Source: Haloarchaeobius sp. HME9146
GTDB lineage: Archaea > Halobacteriota > Halobacteria > Halobacteriales > Natrialbaceae
Length of the DNA stretch: 64,000 nt
Assembly: GCF_025399835.1 (NCBI RefSeq)
Contig: NZ_JAODVR010000001.1
Coordinates: 1,736,001 to 1,800,000 of the forward strand
Direction of reading: 5' to 3'
This document shows positions 8,747 through 16,804 of this stretch, piece by piece. The notes under the pieces were generated by a model. The model ran no database searches. It saw only the letters and a list, made by a program, of their open reading frames with translations, and had not been told where the DNA came from. Numbering within the stretch: the stretch's first letter is position 1; each line of letters opens with the position of its first letter. The translations under genes and the position numbers were made by a program.

Positions 8747-9799
8747 TCACAGCGTGTAGTCGTGTTCACCGTCTTCAGTTTCGAGGAACGCTGCGGTCAG
8801 GTCGATACACGCGGCGATGTCGTCGGCGTGGGCGACCTCTGTCGGCGTGTGGAGGTACCGGGTGGGAATCGAGACGGCCCCGACCGGGAGCGCGCCGTGA
8901 GAGTACTGCAGGCCACCAGTGTCGGTCCCGCCCGAGGGGAGAACCTCGAACTGGTGGTCGATGTCCTCGTCTTCGGCGACCGCGCGGAGCCGGCGGTGGA
9001 CCTTCGGGTTCGTGATGACCGAGGAGTCCTTCAGCTTGATGCCAGCACCGTCGCCGAGCCGGGTGATGTGGTCCCACTTCTCGAAGCCGGTGATGTCGTT
9101 GGCGACGGTGGTGTCGAGCGCGATGGCGAGGTCCGGGTCCACGTCGACGCCGAGTGCCTCCGCACCGCGGAGGCCGACCTCTTCCTGGACCGTCGCGGCG
9201 AAATGGACGGTCACGTCGGGGTCCTCGATGCGCCGCGCGAGTTCGAGCATGATGAACACCGAGACGCGATTGTCGATTGATTTCCCGGAGATGCAGTCGC
9301 CGAGGACTTCGGTGTCCTGTGACATCGTCACGAGGTCACCGACCGAGACCAGTTCGTCCACCTCGTCGGCCGGGAGCCCGAGGTCGACCGTCACGTCGTG
9401 GACCGTGCGCTCCTCGTCGTCGTCCTCGCCGCCGGTGTGGGGCGGGACCGAGCCGATGACGCCCGGGAGGTCGCCGTCCTCGGTGCGAATGTTGACCCGC
9501 TCGGCACGGAGAATCTGGGGGTCCCAGCCACCGAGCGCGTCGATGGTGACGAAGCCGTTCTCGTCGACGTGTCTGACCATGAAGCCGATCTCGTCCATGT
9601 GGGCCGCGACGAGGACGCTGTAATCGCTGTCGCCCTCGATGGTGCCGACGAGGTTGCCCATCCCGTCGCTCTCGATGGCGTCTACCTCCGGGTCGAGCTC
9701 GCGACGGACGATGTCGCGAACGGCGTCTTCGTACCCGGGCGCTCCGTGGGTCTCCATGAGTTCGACGAGGAGCTCGTAATCGAAGTCGAAAGAGGTCAT
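8747..9799 (-). CDS. M42-family metallo-aminopeptidase
   Basis: This is a cytoplasmic, probably dodecameric, TET-like dinuclear aminopeptidase that finishes peptides released by the proteasome. The 350-residue product carries the metal and catalytic motifs VAAHMDEIG, SIDNRVSV, VQEEVGLRGA, IALDTT and the C-terminal TPTEVAH histidine. An acidic haloarchaeal insertion (TGGEDDDEERT) is visible near residue 140. The start is the ATG at 9799; the frame remains open further left but the upstream part is antisense to the EamA gene. It may be co-transcribed with halocyanin copy 1 downstream (44-base gap). Confidence 0.93.
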   Translation of the reverse strand: MTSFDFDYELLVELMETHGAPGYEDAVRDIVRRELDPEVDAIESDGMGNLVGTIEGDSDYSVLVAAHMDEIGFMVRHVDENGFVTIDALGGWDPQILRAERVNIRTEDGDLPGVIGSVPPHTGGEDDDEERTVHDVTVDLGLPADEVDELVSVGDLVTMSQDTEVLGDCISGKSIDNRVSVFIMLELARRIEDPDVTVHFAATVQEEVGLRGAEALGVDVDPDLAIALDTTVANDITGFEKWDHITRLGDGAGIKLKDSSVITNPKVHRRLRAVAEDEDIDHQFEVLPSGGTDTGGLQYSHGALPVGAVSIPTRYLHTPTEVAHADDIAACIDLTAAFLETEDGEHDYTL

Positions 9800-9906
9800 G
9801 CCAGAGACTGCCGTACCGCACACGTAAAAACTGGCCGAATCCGGCCGATACACCGGCTCTCCCGCCTGCGTTTCCGTTACTGGATATTTCCAATCGCGGC
9901 TGGATG

Positions 9907-10851
9907 TCAGGGCAGCCGGTCCGTCGACAGCCGCCGCCGGAGGTACCCGGAGAGCGCGTGGCGCTTGATGAGCGCGAAGCCGGCGAAGATGATGGTGAAC
10001 CCGAACAGGGTCGTGCTGTCGACGAGGTCGCCGAAGAGGAGCCAGGTCGCGACGGTCGCGACGACGGGTTCGAGGTAGCCGACGAGGTTGATCTCGGTCG
10101 GCCCGAGGCGGTCGAGCAGTTCGAAGTAGAGCAGGAACGCGACGACACCCGAGACCAGCGTGAGGTAGGTGAGCGACACCACGGCGGGGCCGGTCCATTC
10201 GATGGCCGCGAAGGACTCGCCCCGCCCGAAGCTCACGACGTGGAGTAGCCCCGCACCGAGCAGCATCGACCAGCCCTCCATGGTCTGGACGGGGAGCCCG
10301 GAGTCCAGCGGACGCGTCAGGACCGTCCCGAGGGCGAAGCTCGTCCCCGCGATGAACACGAGGAGCACGCCGATGAGGCTGGTCGACAGTGCGGTTCCCG
10401 GCTCGGGCTGGACGACGACCACGACGCCGGCGATGCCACAGAGGAACCCGATGGCCCCGAGGGGCTGGAGCGGGTCGTCGACCTTGAGGACGCTGCCGAA
10501 GCCCGCGGTCAGGATGGGCGAGAGGCTGATGACGACCGCGGCGACCGCGCCCGAGATGTGCTGTTCTCCGATGTAGAGGAGTGCGTGGTAGGCGGCGAAG
10601 ACGAAGACCGCGGTCACCGCGGTCTGGAGCCACTCGTCACGCTCGCGGGGCCGCCAGCGGTCGGTCGAGTAGAGGGCGTAGCCGAGGACGATGAGTCCGG
10701 CCACGTCGTACCGCAATGCGGCGAAGAGGATGGGTGGGAAGTGATGGAGACCGACCTCGATGGCGACGAAGGAGGTGCCCCAGAGCGTTGCCAGAATGAG
10801 GAACATTCCGCTCGTATCTGAAAGTCGTCTCCAAAGGTTCGCGTGAAACAT
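9907..10851 (-). CDS. EamA/DMT-family membrane exporter
   Basis: The 314-residue product has ten predicted transmembrane helices arranged as two EamA repeats (start FLILATLWGTSFVAIEVG; the second repeat follows a loop near residue 155). It belongs to the drug/metabolite transporter superfamily, which exports amino acids or other small metabolites. The substrate is unknown. The gene is divergent from an Lrp/AsnC-type regulator across an A+T-rich 189-base region, which suggests control by that regulator and favours an amino-acid-like substrate (inference). An internal ATG at 10806 is an alternative start. Confidence 0.9.
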   Translation of the reverse strand: MFHANLWRRLSDTSGMFLILATLWGTSFVAIEVGLHHFPPILFAALRYDVAGLIVLGYALYSTDRWRPRERDEWLQTAVTAVFVFAAYHALLYIGEQHISGAVAAVVISLSPILTAGFGSVLKVDDPLQPLGAIGFLCGIAGVVVVVQPEPGTALSTSLIGVLLVFIAGTSFALGTVLTRPLDSGLPVQTMEGWSMLLGAGLLHVVSFGRGESFAAIEWTGPAVVSLTYLTLVSGVVAFLLYFELLDRLGPTEINLVGYLEPVVATVATWLLFGDLVDSTTLFGFTIIFAGFALIKRHALSGYLRRRLSTDRLP

Positions 10852-10961
10852 GTTCGTATCTGCAACTACGGTAGATTGTCGATATTAAAGACTTCCGCAA
10901 CAGGAACAGAATAATTGGTTTGAATAGCGAGAAGATTGAGAACAGTAGAATAGAACTACAA

Positions 10962-10984
10962 TATTTCGTTTGAATATCGAAATA
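10962..10984. promoter_or_regulatory. Inverted repeat, candidate Lrp operator
   Basis: TATTTCG and CGAAATA form a perfect 7-base inverted repeat separated by nine bases. It lies in an A+T-rich intergenic region about 60 bases before the Lrp-type gene and about 110 before the divergent exporter. The position between the two start codons is what suggests an operator; no binding evidence exists. Confidence 0.4.
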
Positions 10985-11040
10985 GAATCGATTTCTTTTG
11001 TGCCGAATGTTCATTACGGTGGCGCGAGACCCCTCTCACA

Positions 11041-11526
11041 ATGGACGAACGCGACGTGCGCTTGCTCAAAGCGATCGCCGAACTGGGGACGGGGAGTCCC
11101 GAGCGACTTCACGAGGAGACGGGCATCCCGGTGTCGACCATCCACTACCGGCTGAACAACCTCAAGGAGGCCGGCGTGGTCGAGAACGAACTCTACGACA
11201 TCGACAAGGAGGCGTTCGGCCTGAGTGTCACCATCATCATCGAGGTGCTGGCCGACTACAGCGGCCCCCACGAGGTGGTGTCGGACCAGCTGCGCGAGAT
11301 AGAGGGCGTCACACAGGTGTTCTCGACGATGGGGGAGACCGACTTCATCGCCATCGCACGCTTGCGCGACAGCGACATGGTCGGCCGCATCATCCGCGAC
11401 TTCGAGGAGGTGCCCGAGGTCCAGCGGACGAACTCGACCTACGTCATCGACACGCTGTGGGAGGACTCGCGCGGGCTGCAGAGCTACAGTCTCGAGACCC
11501 TGCTCGAGGAGTTCACCGAGGACTGA
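11041..11526 (+). CDS. Lrp/AsnC-family transcriptional regulator
   Basis: The 161-residue product has an N-terminal winged helix (LLKAIAELGTGSPERLHEET, then VSTIHYRLNNL) and a C-terminal RAM/AsnC ligand-binding domain (about 60-140; VTQVFSTMGETDFIAIARL). Such proteins form dimers to octamers and sense amino acids. The divergent EamA exporter is the natural target. The ATG at 11041 gives a compact start right before the helix-turn-helix. No strong Shine-Dalgarno sequence is seen. Confidence 0.93.
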   Translation: MDERDVRLLKAIAELGTGSPERLHEETGIPVSTIHYRLNNLKEAGVVENELYDIDKEAFGLSVTIIIEVLADYSGPHEVVSDQLREIEGVTQVFSTMGETDFIAIARLRDSDMVGRIIRDFEEVPEVQRTNSTYVIDTLWEDSRGLQSYSLETLLEEFTED

Positions 11527-11574
11527 ACCGGTCCGGCGGGGAACGTTTTTCCGGCCCCACGACGGACCCGACGT

Positions 11575-11835
11575 ATGGACGACGAGGTCGAACGCGAGCT
11601 GCGCGCCCAGCTGACGGCCGCGCTGGAACCGGCCACGTATCCCGTCGCGGATCCCTTCGACCTCGTCCCGGCGATTCCCGGCGGCCCACAGACGCGATTC
11701 GAGGTCGGCGACGAGCGCTACACCGCGATGGAGCTCGCGGTCCGGCTCGGCGGCTACCACGCTTTTCCGTACGAGTCCGTCGACGAACTCGTCGACGACG
11801 TGATTGCAGCGATGCGAGAAGAAGGCCTGTTGTAG
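11575..11835 (+). CDS. MTH865-like small protein
   Basis: The 86-residue acidic product matches in layout the MTH865 family, a small helical fold of unknown function: an LxxAL helix, a P(V)ADPFDLVPAIPGGP loop, then a central helix ending in FPYESVDELVDDVI. It follows the Lrp-type gene after a 48-base gap and faces the E1-alpha gene convergently with only nine bases between stops. Assignment is by recalled family resemblance, not by search. No catalytic residues are evident. Confidence 0.8.
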   Translation: MDDEVERELRAQLTAALEPATYPVADPFDLVPAIPGGPQTRFEVGDERYTAMELAVRLGGYHAFPYESVDELVDDVIAAMREEGLL

Positions 11836-11844
11836 TCGACCGGA

Positions 11845-12909
11845 TCAGTGGTCGACGCGCGGTTCGTCGACCATCTCCCGGCGCTGGCGGCGAAGGTGGT
11901 CGGGCATCTCCGCGTACGCGTGCTCGAACATCTCCTCGGGCTCGTAGCCCGTGTGTTCCTCGGCGGCCTTCACGGCGGCGGCGACCTCCTCCTTGGCCCA
12001 CTGGGTGACGGCCGCCTCGTCCTCCTCGGACCAGCCGAACTCCTCTTCGAGGTAGGTCCGCGAGCGGTCGAGGGGGTCCTCCTGCAGCCAGTCCGCGGCG
12101 TCGTCCTCGTCGCGGTACTTCGAGGGGTCGTCGGTCGTGGTGTGGGCACCGCGGCGGTAGGTGACCGCCTCGATGAGCGTCGGACCGCCGCCGTTTCTGG
12201 CCTTCTCCAGCGCATCGGAGACGACCTCGTGGACGGCGAACACGTCGTTCCCGTCGACGCGGACGCCCTCGAAGCCGTACGCCTGTGCCTTCTGGGCGAT
12301 GGTCGCGCTGGCGGTCTGGCGCTCGCGCGGGACCGAGATGGCGTAGCCGTTGTTCTGGCAGAAGAACACCGTCGGCGCGTTGAACACGCCGGCGAAGTTC
12401 AGGCCTTCGTGGAAGTCGCCTTCCGAGGTCGCGCCGTCACCGAAGGAGACCAGGGACGCGACGTCGTCGCCCTTGAGCTGGGCGGCCATCCCGATGCCCG
12501 CGGCGTGGGGCAACTGGGTCGCGATGGGGATAGTGATGGGGAACGTGGTGAGCCCCTCCGGGTCCTCGCGGTCGATGTACTGCCCGTCGCCGAGCAGGTG
12601 GAGCAGGACCTCACGGAGGCCGATGCCGCGCTGGACGTACATCCCGTGGTCGCGATACGTGGGGAACAGGTAGTCACGGTCGGCGAGGGCCGCGGCCGCA
12701 CCGATCTGGGCAGCCTCCTGGCCCCGCATGGGGGCGTAGGTACCGATGCGCCCCTGCCGGTGGAGGCTGATCGCTTTCTCGTCGAATGTCCGGGCGAGTA
12801 CCATTGTCTCGTAGAGGGACTTCGCCTCTTGTTCCGAGAGCTGACGGTCACCGACGGCTGAGCCGCCCGGAGACATAACACGAACGAGATTTTGGGCCTC
12901 ACTTGACAT
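11845..12909 (-). CDS. 2-oxoacid (pyruvate/branched-chain) dehydrogenase E1 component, alpha subunit
   Basis: This is the thiamine-diphosphate-dependent decarboxylase subunit of a 2-oxoacid dehydrogenase complex. The 354-residue product has the ThDP motif GDGATSEGDFHEGLN ... CQNN and the regulatory-loop region YRRGAHTTTDDPSKYR. From ATG 12909 it begins MSSEAQNLVRVMSPGG. A longer frame from 12969 would add 20 unlikely residues over an A+T-rich promoter zone. No E1-beta, E2 or E3 gene lies nearby, unlike the usual pdhABC-lpd operon, so it must pair with a beta subunit encoded elsewhere. The substrate cannot be told from sequence. Confidence 0.9.
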   Translation of the reverse strand: MSSEAQNLVRVMSPGGSAVGDRQLSEQEAKSLYETMVLARTFDEKAISLHRQGRIGTYAPMRGQEAAQIGAAAALADRDYLFPTYRDHGMYVQRGIGLREVLLHLLGDGQYIDREDPEGLTTFPITIPIATQLPHAAGIGMAAQLKGDDVASLVSFGDGATSEGDFHEGLNFAGVFNAPTVFFCQNNGYAISVPRERQTASATIAQKAQAYGFEGVRVDGNDVFAVHEVVSDALEKARNGGGPTLIEAVTYRRGAHTTTDDPSKYRDEDDAADWLQEDPLDRSRTYLEEEFGWSEEDEAAVTQWAKEEVAAAVKAAEEHTGYEPEEMFEHAYAEMPDHLRRQRREMVDEPRVDH

Positions 12910-13119
12910 TAGAACCACCTGAGGGTCTATCGGATGATTGGGCCAATAGGTAATAAAACATCGCCTCAAACCGGAATCGGTGTGAAATAATCGGCAGGGT
13001 ACTTATACTCTGGAGCAGAGTGTCGATAACCACCCACGGAATCCCGCTTTCAAATGAAAAATCGTTAGCCATGTGCCGGAGTCGCAATCCTTACGCGTCA
13101 CGGGGCCACACGGCAGACC

Positions 13120-14448
13120 ATGTCTACCTGGATTGGTCGTACGTTCATCAGTGACACGGGATGGGACCACCTCGAAGCCCTCGTCGACATCGGGGACCGA
13201 ATGGCAGGCTCTACAGGGGAGCGAGCCGCCGCCGAGGTAACGCGTGACGCACTCGCGGAGGCTGGCGCGCGCGACGCGCGCCTCGACGAGTTCGACATCC
13301 AGGGGTGGGAACGTGGCAGCAGTGCTATCGAAGCCGACACCGAGACGTTCTCGCTCCAGCACGAGTGCATCGCCCTCCCCCGCAGTCCCTCCGAGACGGC
13401 GACCGGTGACCTCCTCGACCTCGGCTACGGCCTGCCGGGCGACTTCGAGGCCGCCGACTGCGAGGGGAAGGTCGTGATGGTCCGCTCCGACATCCCCGAC
13501 CACTACGACCGGTACCTCCACCGCCGCGAAAAGTACTATCACGCGGTCGAGGCGGGGGCGGCCGCGTTCGTCTACCGCAACCACGTCGAGGGCTGCCTAC
13601 CGCCGACCGGCTCGGTCGGGACCCAGGCCGACCCCATCGGTGAGGTCCCAGCAGTGGGCGTCTCCGCGGAGACCGGCGCGCAGCTCGCCCGGAAGTACGA
13701 CGGCGAGGAGGTGTCCGTCTCGGTCGAGGCGACCATCGAGGACGCGACCAGCCAGAACGTCCACGCCAAACTCGGCCCGGACACTGACGAGGAAGTCCTC
13801 GTCACGAGTCACGTCGACGCCCACGACATCTCCACGGGTGCGATGGACAACGGAGCGGGAACCGCCATGGTCGTCGAACTCGCGCGACTGCTCGCCGACC
13901 GCGAGGACGAACTCGACACCCGCGTGCGATTCGTCTGTTTCGGCGCGGAAGAGGTCGGCCTCGTCGGGTCCGAGTACGAAGCCGACCGCGCCGACTTCGC
14001 GGACATCAAAGCCATCCTCAACAACGACGGCGTCGTCCAGGCGCGCGACCTCGGGTTCTACACCCACGGGTTCCCGGAACTCGAGGAGGCGCTCGACACG
14101 GTCGGCGACCGACTCGACCACCCCCTCAAGGCGGTCCCGAAGCAGGGCCCACACAGCGACCACTGGCCGTTCACGCAGTGGGGGGTTCCGGGGTACCACG
14201 CCTACGGCGAGACCAGCGGCACGGGCCGCGGCTGGGGGCACACGCACGCGGACACGCTCGATAAACTGGAGAAGCGCGACCTGCGCGAACAGGCAATCCT
14301 GCTCGGCGACCTCGCGGTCCACCTCGCCAGCGACGAGTTCGAGGTCGCCCACCGCGACCCCGAGGACATCGCGGCCGACCTCGAAGCCGAAGACCTCGCC
14401 GAAGGGATGCGCATCACCGGTGACTGGCCCTACGACGAGCAGGAGTAG
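13120..14448 (+). CDS. M28-family metallopeptidase with PA domain
   Basis: This is a zinc aminopeptidase-like enzyme of 442 residues. An inserted PA domain spans about residues 95-205. The dinuclear zinc ligands are recognisable in VTSHVDAHD, MDNGAGTA, FGAEEVGL, ILNNDGV and the C-terminal GHTHADT. No signal peptide is visible, so it is probably cytoplasmic. The upstream 210-base gap is A+T-rich and serves as the divergent promoter region with the E1-alpha gene. The substrate is unknown; peptides are expected. Confidence 0.92.
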   Translation: MSTWIGRTFISDTGWDHLEALVDIGDRMAGSTGERAAAEVTRDALAEAGARDARLDEFDIQGWERGSSAIEADTETFSLQHECIALPRSPSETATGDLLDLGYGLPGDFEAADCEGKVVMVRSDIPDHYDRYLHRREKYYHAVEAGAAAFVYRNHVEGCLPPTGSVGTQADPIGEVPAVGVSAETGAQLARKYDGEEVSVSVEATIEDATSQNVHAKLGPDTDEEVLVTSHVDAHDISTGAMDNGAGTAMVVELARLLADREDELDTRVRFVCFGAEEVGLVGSEYEADRADFADIKAILNNDGVVQARDLGFYTHGFPELEEALDTVGDRLDHPLKAVPKQGPHSDHWPFTQWGVPGYHAYGETSGTGRGWGHTHADTLDKLEKRDLREQAILLGDLAVHLASDEFEVAHRDPEDIAADLEAEDLAEGMRITGDWPYDEQE

Positions 14449-14508
14449 GCCACCTCTCGTGGCGACGGAGTGGAGCCTTTTTTGTCGGCGGGGACGCGAG
14501 TACGACAC

Positions 14509-15276
14509 ATGGACAGCGTGGCGGGCGACGAGGAGCAGTCGCCGGTGGTCGGAGTCGCGGGCGAGTCGGACACAGAGCGCGTCGCCGCGGTGGAAGCGGC
14601 CGTCGCCGACACCGGCGCGACCGTCCTCCGTGAGGACCCGGCGACCCTCGCCGAAGCGTCGCCGACGTTCGTCGTCGCGGTCGGCGAGGCCGCAGTACTC
14701 GACCTCGTCCGCGGTGGCGTCGACGTTCCAGTCCTGCCAATCGATGCCGGTGCCGGCCTCAGGTCGGTCCCTGGAAAGGCGTACGACGAGGCGATAGCCG
14801 CCGCGGTCGCGGGCGAGACCACGACCGAATCGCGCCGGTGCTTCGACGTGTCGGTCGATGGCGACAGTACAGTTGCACTGTTCGACGTCATGCTCGTGAC
14901 CGCCGAACCCGCCCGCATCTCCGAGTACGCCGTCCGCTCCGGGGGCCACCTCGTCTCGAAGTTCCGGGCCGACGGCGTCGTCGTCGCCACCCCGACCGGG
15001 AGCCACGGCTACGCGAAGGCCGCGGGCGGGCCCACGCTCGAGCCCGGCACGGGAACCGGTGTCGTCGTCCCGATATCGCCGTTCGCCATCCAGTCCGACC
15101 ACTGGATCGTCGACGACGACGACCTCGTGCTCTCGGTCGAGCGCGACGAGGGGGCCGTGTTGCTCCGAATCGACGACCGTGCGTTCTGCGAGGTCGGCCC
15201 CGACGTGACCGTCTCGCTCTCTGCCGGCCCCAGTCTCACGGTGCTCTGCACCCCTGCGAGTGCCGGTCGGTGGTAG
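14509..15276 (+). CDS. Divergent NAD kinase-like protein
   Basis: The C-terminal half has the NAD-kinase fold hallmarks: FRADGVVVATPTGSHGYAKA, AGGP, ISPF and a final beta-rich region. The N-terminal half lacks the family's catalytic GGDGT signature. At its place (about residues 55-67) the protein reads VVAVGEAAVLDLV. From ATG 14509 it has 255 residues; an in-frame ATG at 14470 is possible but less well placed. It may be an inactive or altered-specificity paralogue, with a canonical NAD kinase elsewhere in the genome. It follows the M28 peptidase gene after 60 bases in the same direction. Confidence 0.8.
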   Translation: MDSVAGDEEQSPVVGVAGESDTERVAAVEAAVADTGATVLREDPATLAEASPTFVVAVGEAAVLDLVRGGVDVPVLPIDAGAGLRSVPGKAYDEAIAAAVAGETTTESRRCFDVSVDGDSTVALFDVMLVTAEPARISEYAVRSGGHLVSKFRADGVVVATPTGSHGYAKAAGGPTLEPGTGTGVVVPISPFAIQSDHWIVDDDDLVLSVERDEGAVLLRIDDRAFCEVGPDVTVSLSAGPSLTVLCTPASAGRW

Positions 15277-15321
15277 GGCGCTTTGGAAAAACTCTAATGG
15301 AACGGGGACAGAGTGACGACC

Positions 15322-15780
15322 ATGGACCCAGATACGATGTTCGGACCCCTCGACCAGGTACTCGCCCAGGAGGTCGTCGGCGGGGTCCTGGCCATCGAGT
15401 ACCTGTTGCTGGTGCTCGTCGTGCTCAACATGGGCACGCGCTTCCTCGCGTATCGGCGCGACGTGAAGCAGGCTGCTCAGGAGGACACTGAATCGCTCTC
15501 GCGCTGGATGCCCCACGAGGTCATGAACGTCGTGCTCATCATCGCGACGTTCTACTACACGACCATCGAACCACACGGCGGCGTCGTGCTCTCGATGCTC
15601 GTCGTCGGCATGTTCCTCGCCGACTTCTTCGAGTTCGAGGTCCGCGAAGTCGACGTCCGCAAGGACGCCAAGCCGCGCGCCCCGAAGGGCGCACTCGGCG
15701 CGTCCGCGTTCGTCCTCGCCTACGCTGGCTACCAGTCCCTGTTCTTCCTCGTGAAGGGCGTCTGGACGGCCATCATCTGA
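15322..15780 (+). CDS. Uncharacterised four-helix membrane protein near bc complex
   Basis: The 152-residue product has hydrophobic segments at about 18-37, 65-82, 86-103 and 124-143, with a cytoplasmic-like charged loop (YRRDVKQAAQEDTE). I recognise it only as a conserved haloarchaeal family of unknown function that accompanies cytochrome bc genes. ATG 15322 is chosen; a GTG at 15313 would add three residues. It converges on the bc-complex cluster across a 429-base gap, so it is not in that operon. Confidence 0.75.
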   Translation: MDPDTMFGPLDQVLAQEVVGGVLAIEYLLLVLVVLNMGTRFLAYRRDVKQAAQEDTESLSRWMPHEVMNVVLIIATFYYTTIEPHGGVVLSMLVVGMFLADFFEFEVREVDVRKDAKPRAPKGALGASAFVLAYAGYQSLFFLVKGVWTAII

Positions 15781-16209
15781 ACCGGCGCTTCCAGCAGCAT
15801 CTTCCTTCTGTCCGTCACCCCGAACAGCCACCGGTAGGGCCGAAACCGGGTGACGTCGACCACATCTGGGGGACGGATCACATCCGGTGGGACGGGAGTC
15901 ACGGTTCGGACACACCCGTTCGACCCCGCCCATCTCAACCTCGGGCTCGTAGCCCGTCGGCTCCAGGCGACACACTGAGTCCGAGTGACCCCCGCCGTGT
16001 CGGAGTCGGCCGCTCGACCTGCTCCGACACTCGGCCCCGTCAGCTCCCTCGTAGCAGGGCCGCGATTGTCGGTCGTCGGATGGCTGCATTTGTCTACTGT
16101 CTGTGCGCCGCTATCGGTGCCACACTTTCGTACGTGCTCTCGCACTATCCGTACAGTCCCGTCGCTGGCGAGGAGCGACAGAGAGGAGAGAAGGACGTCG
16201 ACCGCGACG
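15781..16209. other. 429-base gap between convergent genes, with an inverted repeat
   Basis: No convincing gene is visible. A 138-codon minus-strand frame covers it but is Arg/Thr/Pro-rich, crosses into the neighbouring gene and has no family features. A perfect 9-base inverted repeat, GTGTCGGAG (15997-16005) and CTCCGACAC (16022-16030), with a 16-base loop, sits in the middle. It could act in transcript termination or processing for both convergent units. Confidence 0.5.
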
Positions 16210-16467
16210 TTAGTCTGCCAGTTCCGCGCGCAGTCCCTTCGCGGCCGGGAGGACGACCCAGAAGGTCAACATCCCGAGGACGGCGAACCAGAACAGGCCG
16301 TTCTTGACCATGATACCGAGAGCGTCGTACGCGCCGGGGTTCTCCGGTCCCGCGCCCGTCAGCTGTGCGCCCTCGAAGCTCGGCGTGTTGTACCATCCGG
16401 CGAGCACCATCCAGATGAGGCCAGCGCCAGTGCCGATGGCGAGGCCCTTGCCAAATTCGTCAGCCAT
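16210..16467 (-). CDS. Two-helix membrane protein, last gene of the bc-complex cluster
   Basis: The 85-residue product has two transmembrane helices (about 8-25 and 53-75) joined by a polar loop and no known motifs. Its start overlaps the upstream gene by eight bases, so translation is coupled. Position at the end of the cytochrome b/Rieske operon suggests a small supernumerary subunit or assembly factor of the complex (inference). Confidence 0.8.
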   Translation of the reverse strand: MADEFGKGLAIGTGAGLIWMVLAGWYNTPSFEGAQLTGAGPENPGAYDALGIMVKNGLFWFAVLGMLTFWVVLPAAKGLRAELAD

Positions 16468-16783
16468 TGTCTGAATCTTCGGAGGAGTCGTCTTTAGACT
16501 TTCCCATTCCCGCGGTCCGGAACCGTGTCGAGAAGGCGTACACTGCTGCGCCGAAGACGATGAGTCCCAGGCCGACCAGCGCGAGCACGACGTTCACCTC
16601 CGAGAGCTCGGCTGTCGCGCGGTTGGTCGCCGAATCGAGCAGGATGAACCCCGCGATGACGCCGGCCATCGCGAGCAGCGTGGCGACCACGGTCACCGTC
16701 TTGTACACTCGCAGTGGCACCTCGACCTCGCGACCGCGTGGGCCAGCCGAGTCTGGCGACTGTGTTTCGTCTGTATCGTCCAT
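16460..16783 (-). CDS. Two-helix membrane protein of the bc-complex cluster
   Basis: The 107-residue product has a hydrophilic N-terminus, two transmembrane helices (about 29-50 and 64-83) and a short Ser/Asp-rich tail (SKDDSSEDSDNG). It lies 21 bases after the cytochrome b C-terminal subunit and overlaps the next gene by eight bases. No catalytic or cofactor motif is seen. Likely a small accessory subunit of the quinol-oxidising complex, by context only. Confidence 0.8.
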   Translation of the reverse strand: MDDTDETQSPDSAGPRGREVEVPLRVYKTVTVVATLLAMAGVIAGFILLDSATNRATAELSEVNVVLALVGLGLIVFGAAVYAFSTRFRTAGMGKSKDDSSEDSDNG

Positions 16784-16804
16784 GAGAGGAGAGAACGGGC
16801 GGAG

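Noticed and set aside
10637-11014. 125-codon minus-strand frame entering the Lrp upstream region
   Set aside because: Its first part is A+T-rich intergenic DNA and the rest is an out-of-frame reading of the EamA gene.
15729-16145. 138-codon minus-strand frame in the gap before the bc cluster
   Set aside because: Arg/Thr/Pro-rich, no motif, runs into the 3' end of the neighbouring gene on the other strand, and no promoter.
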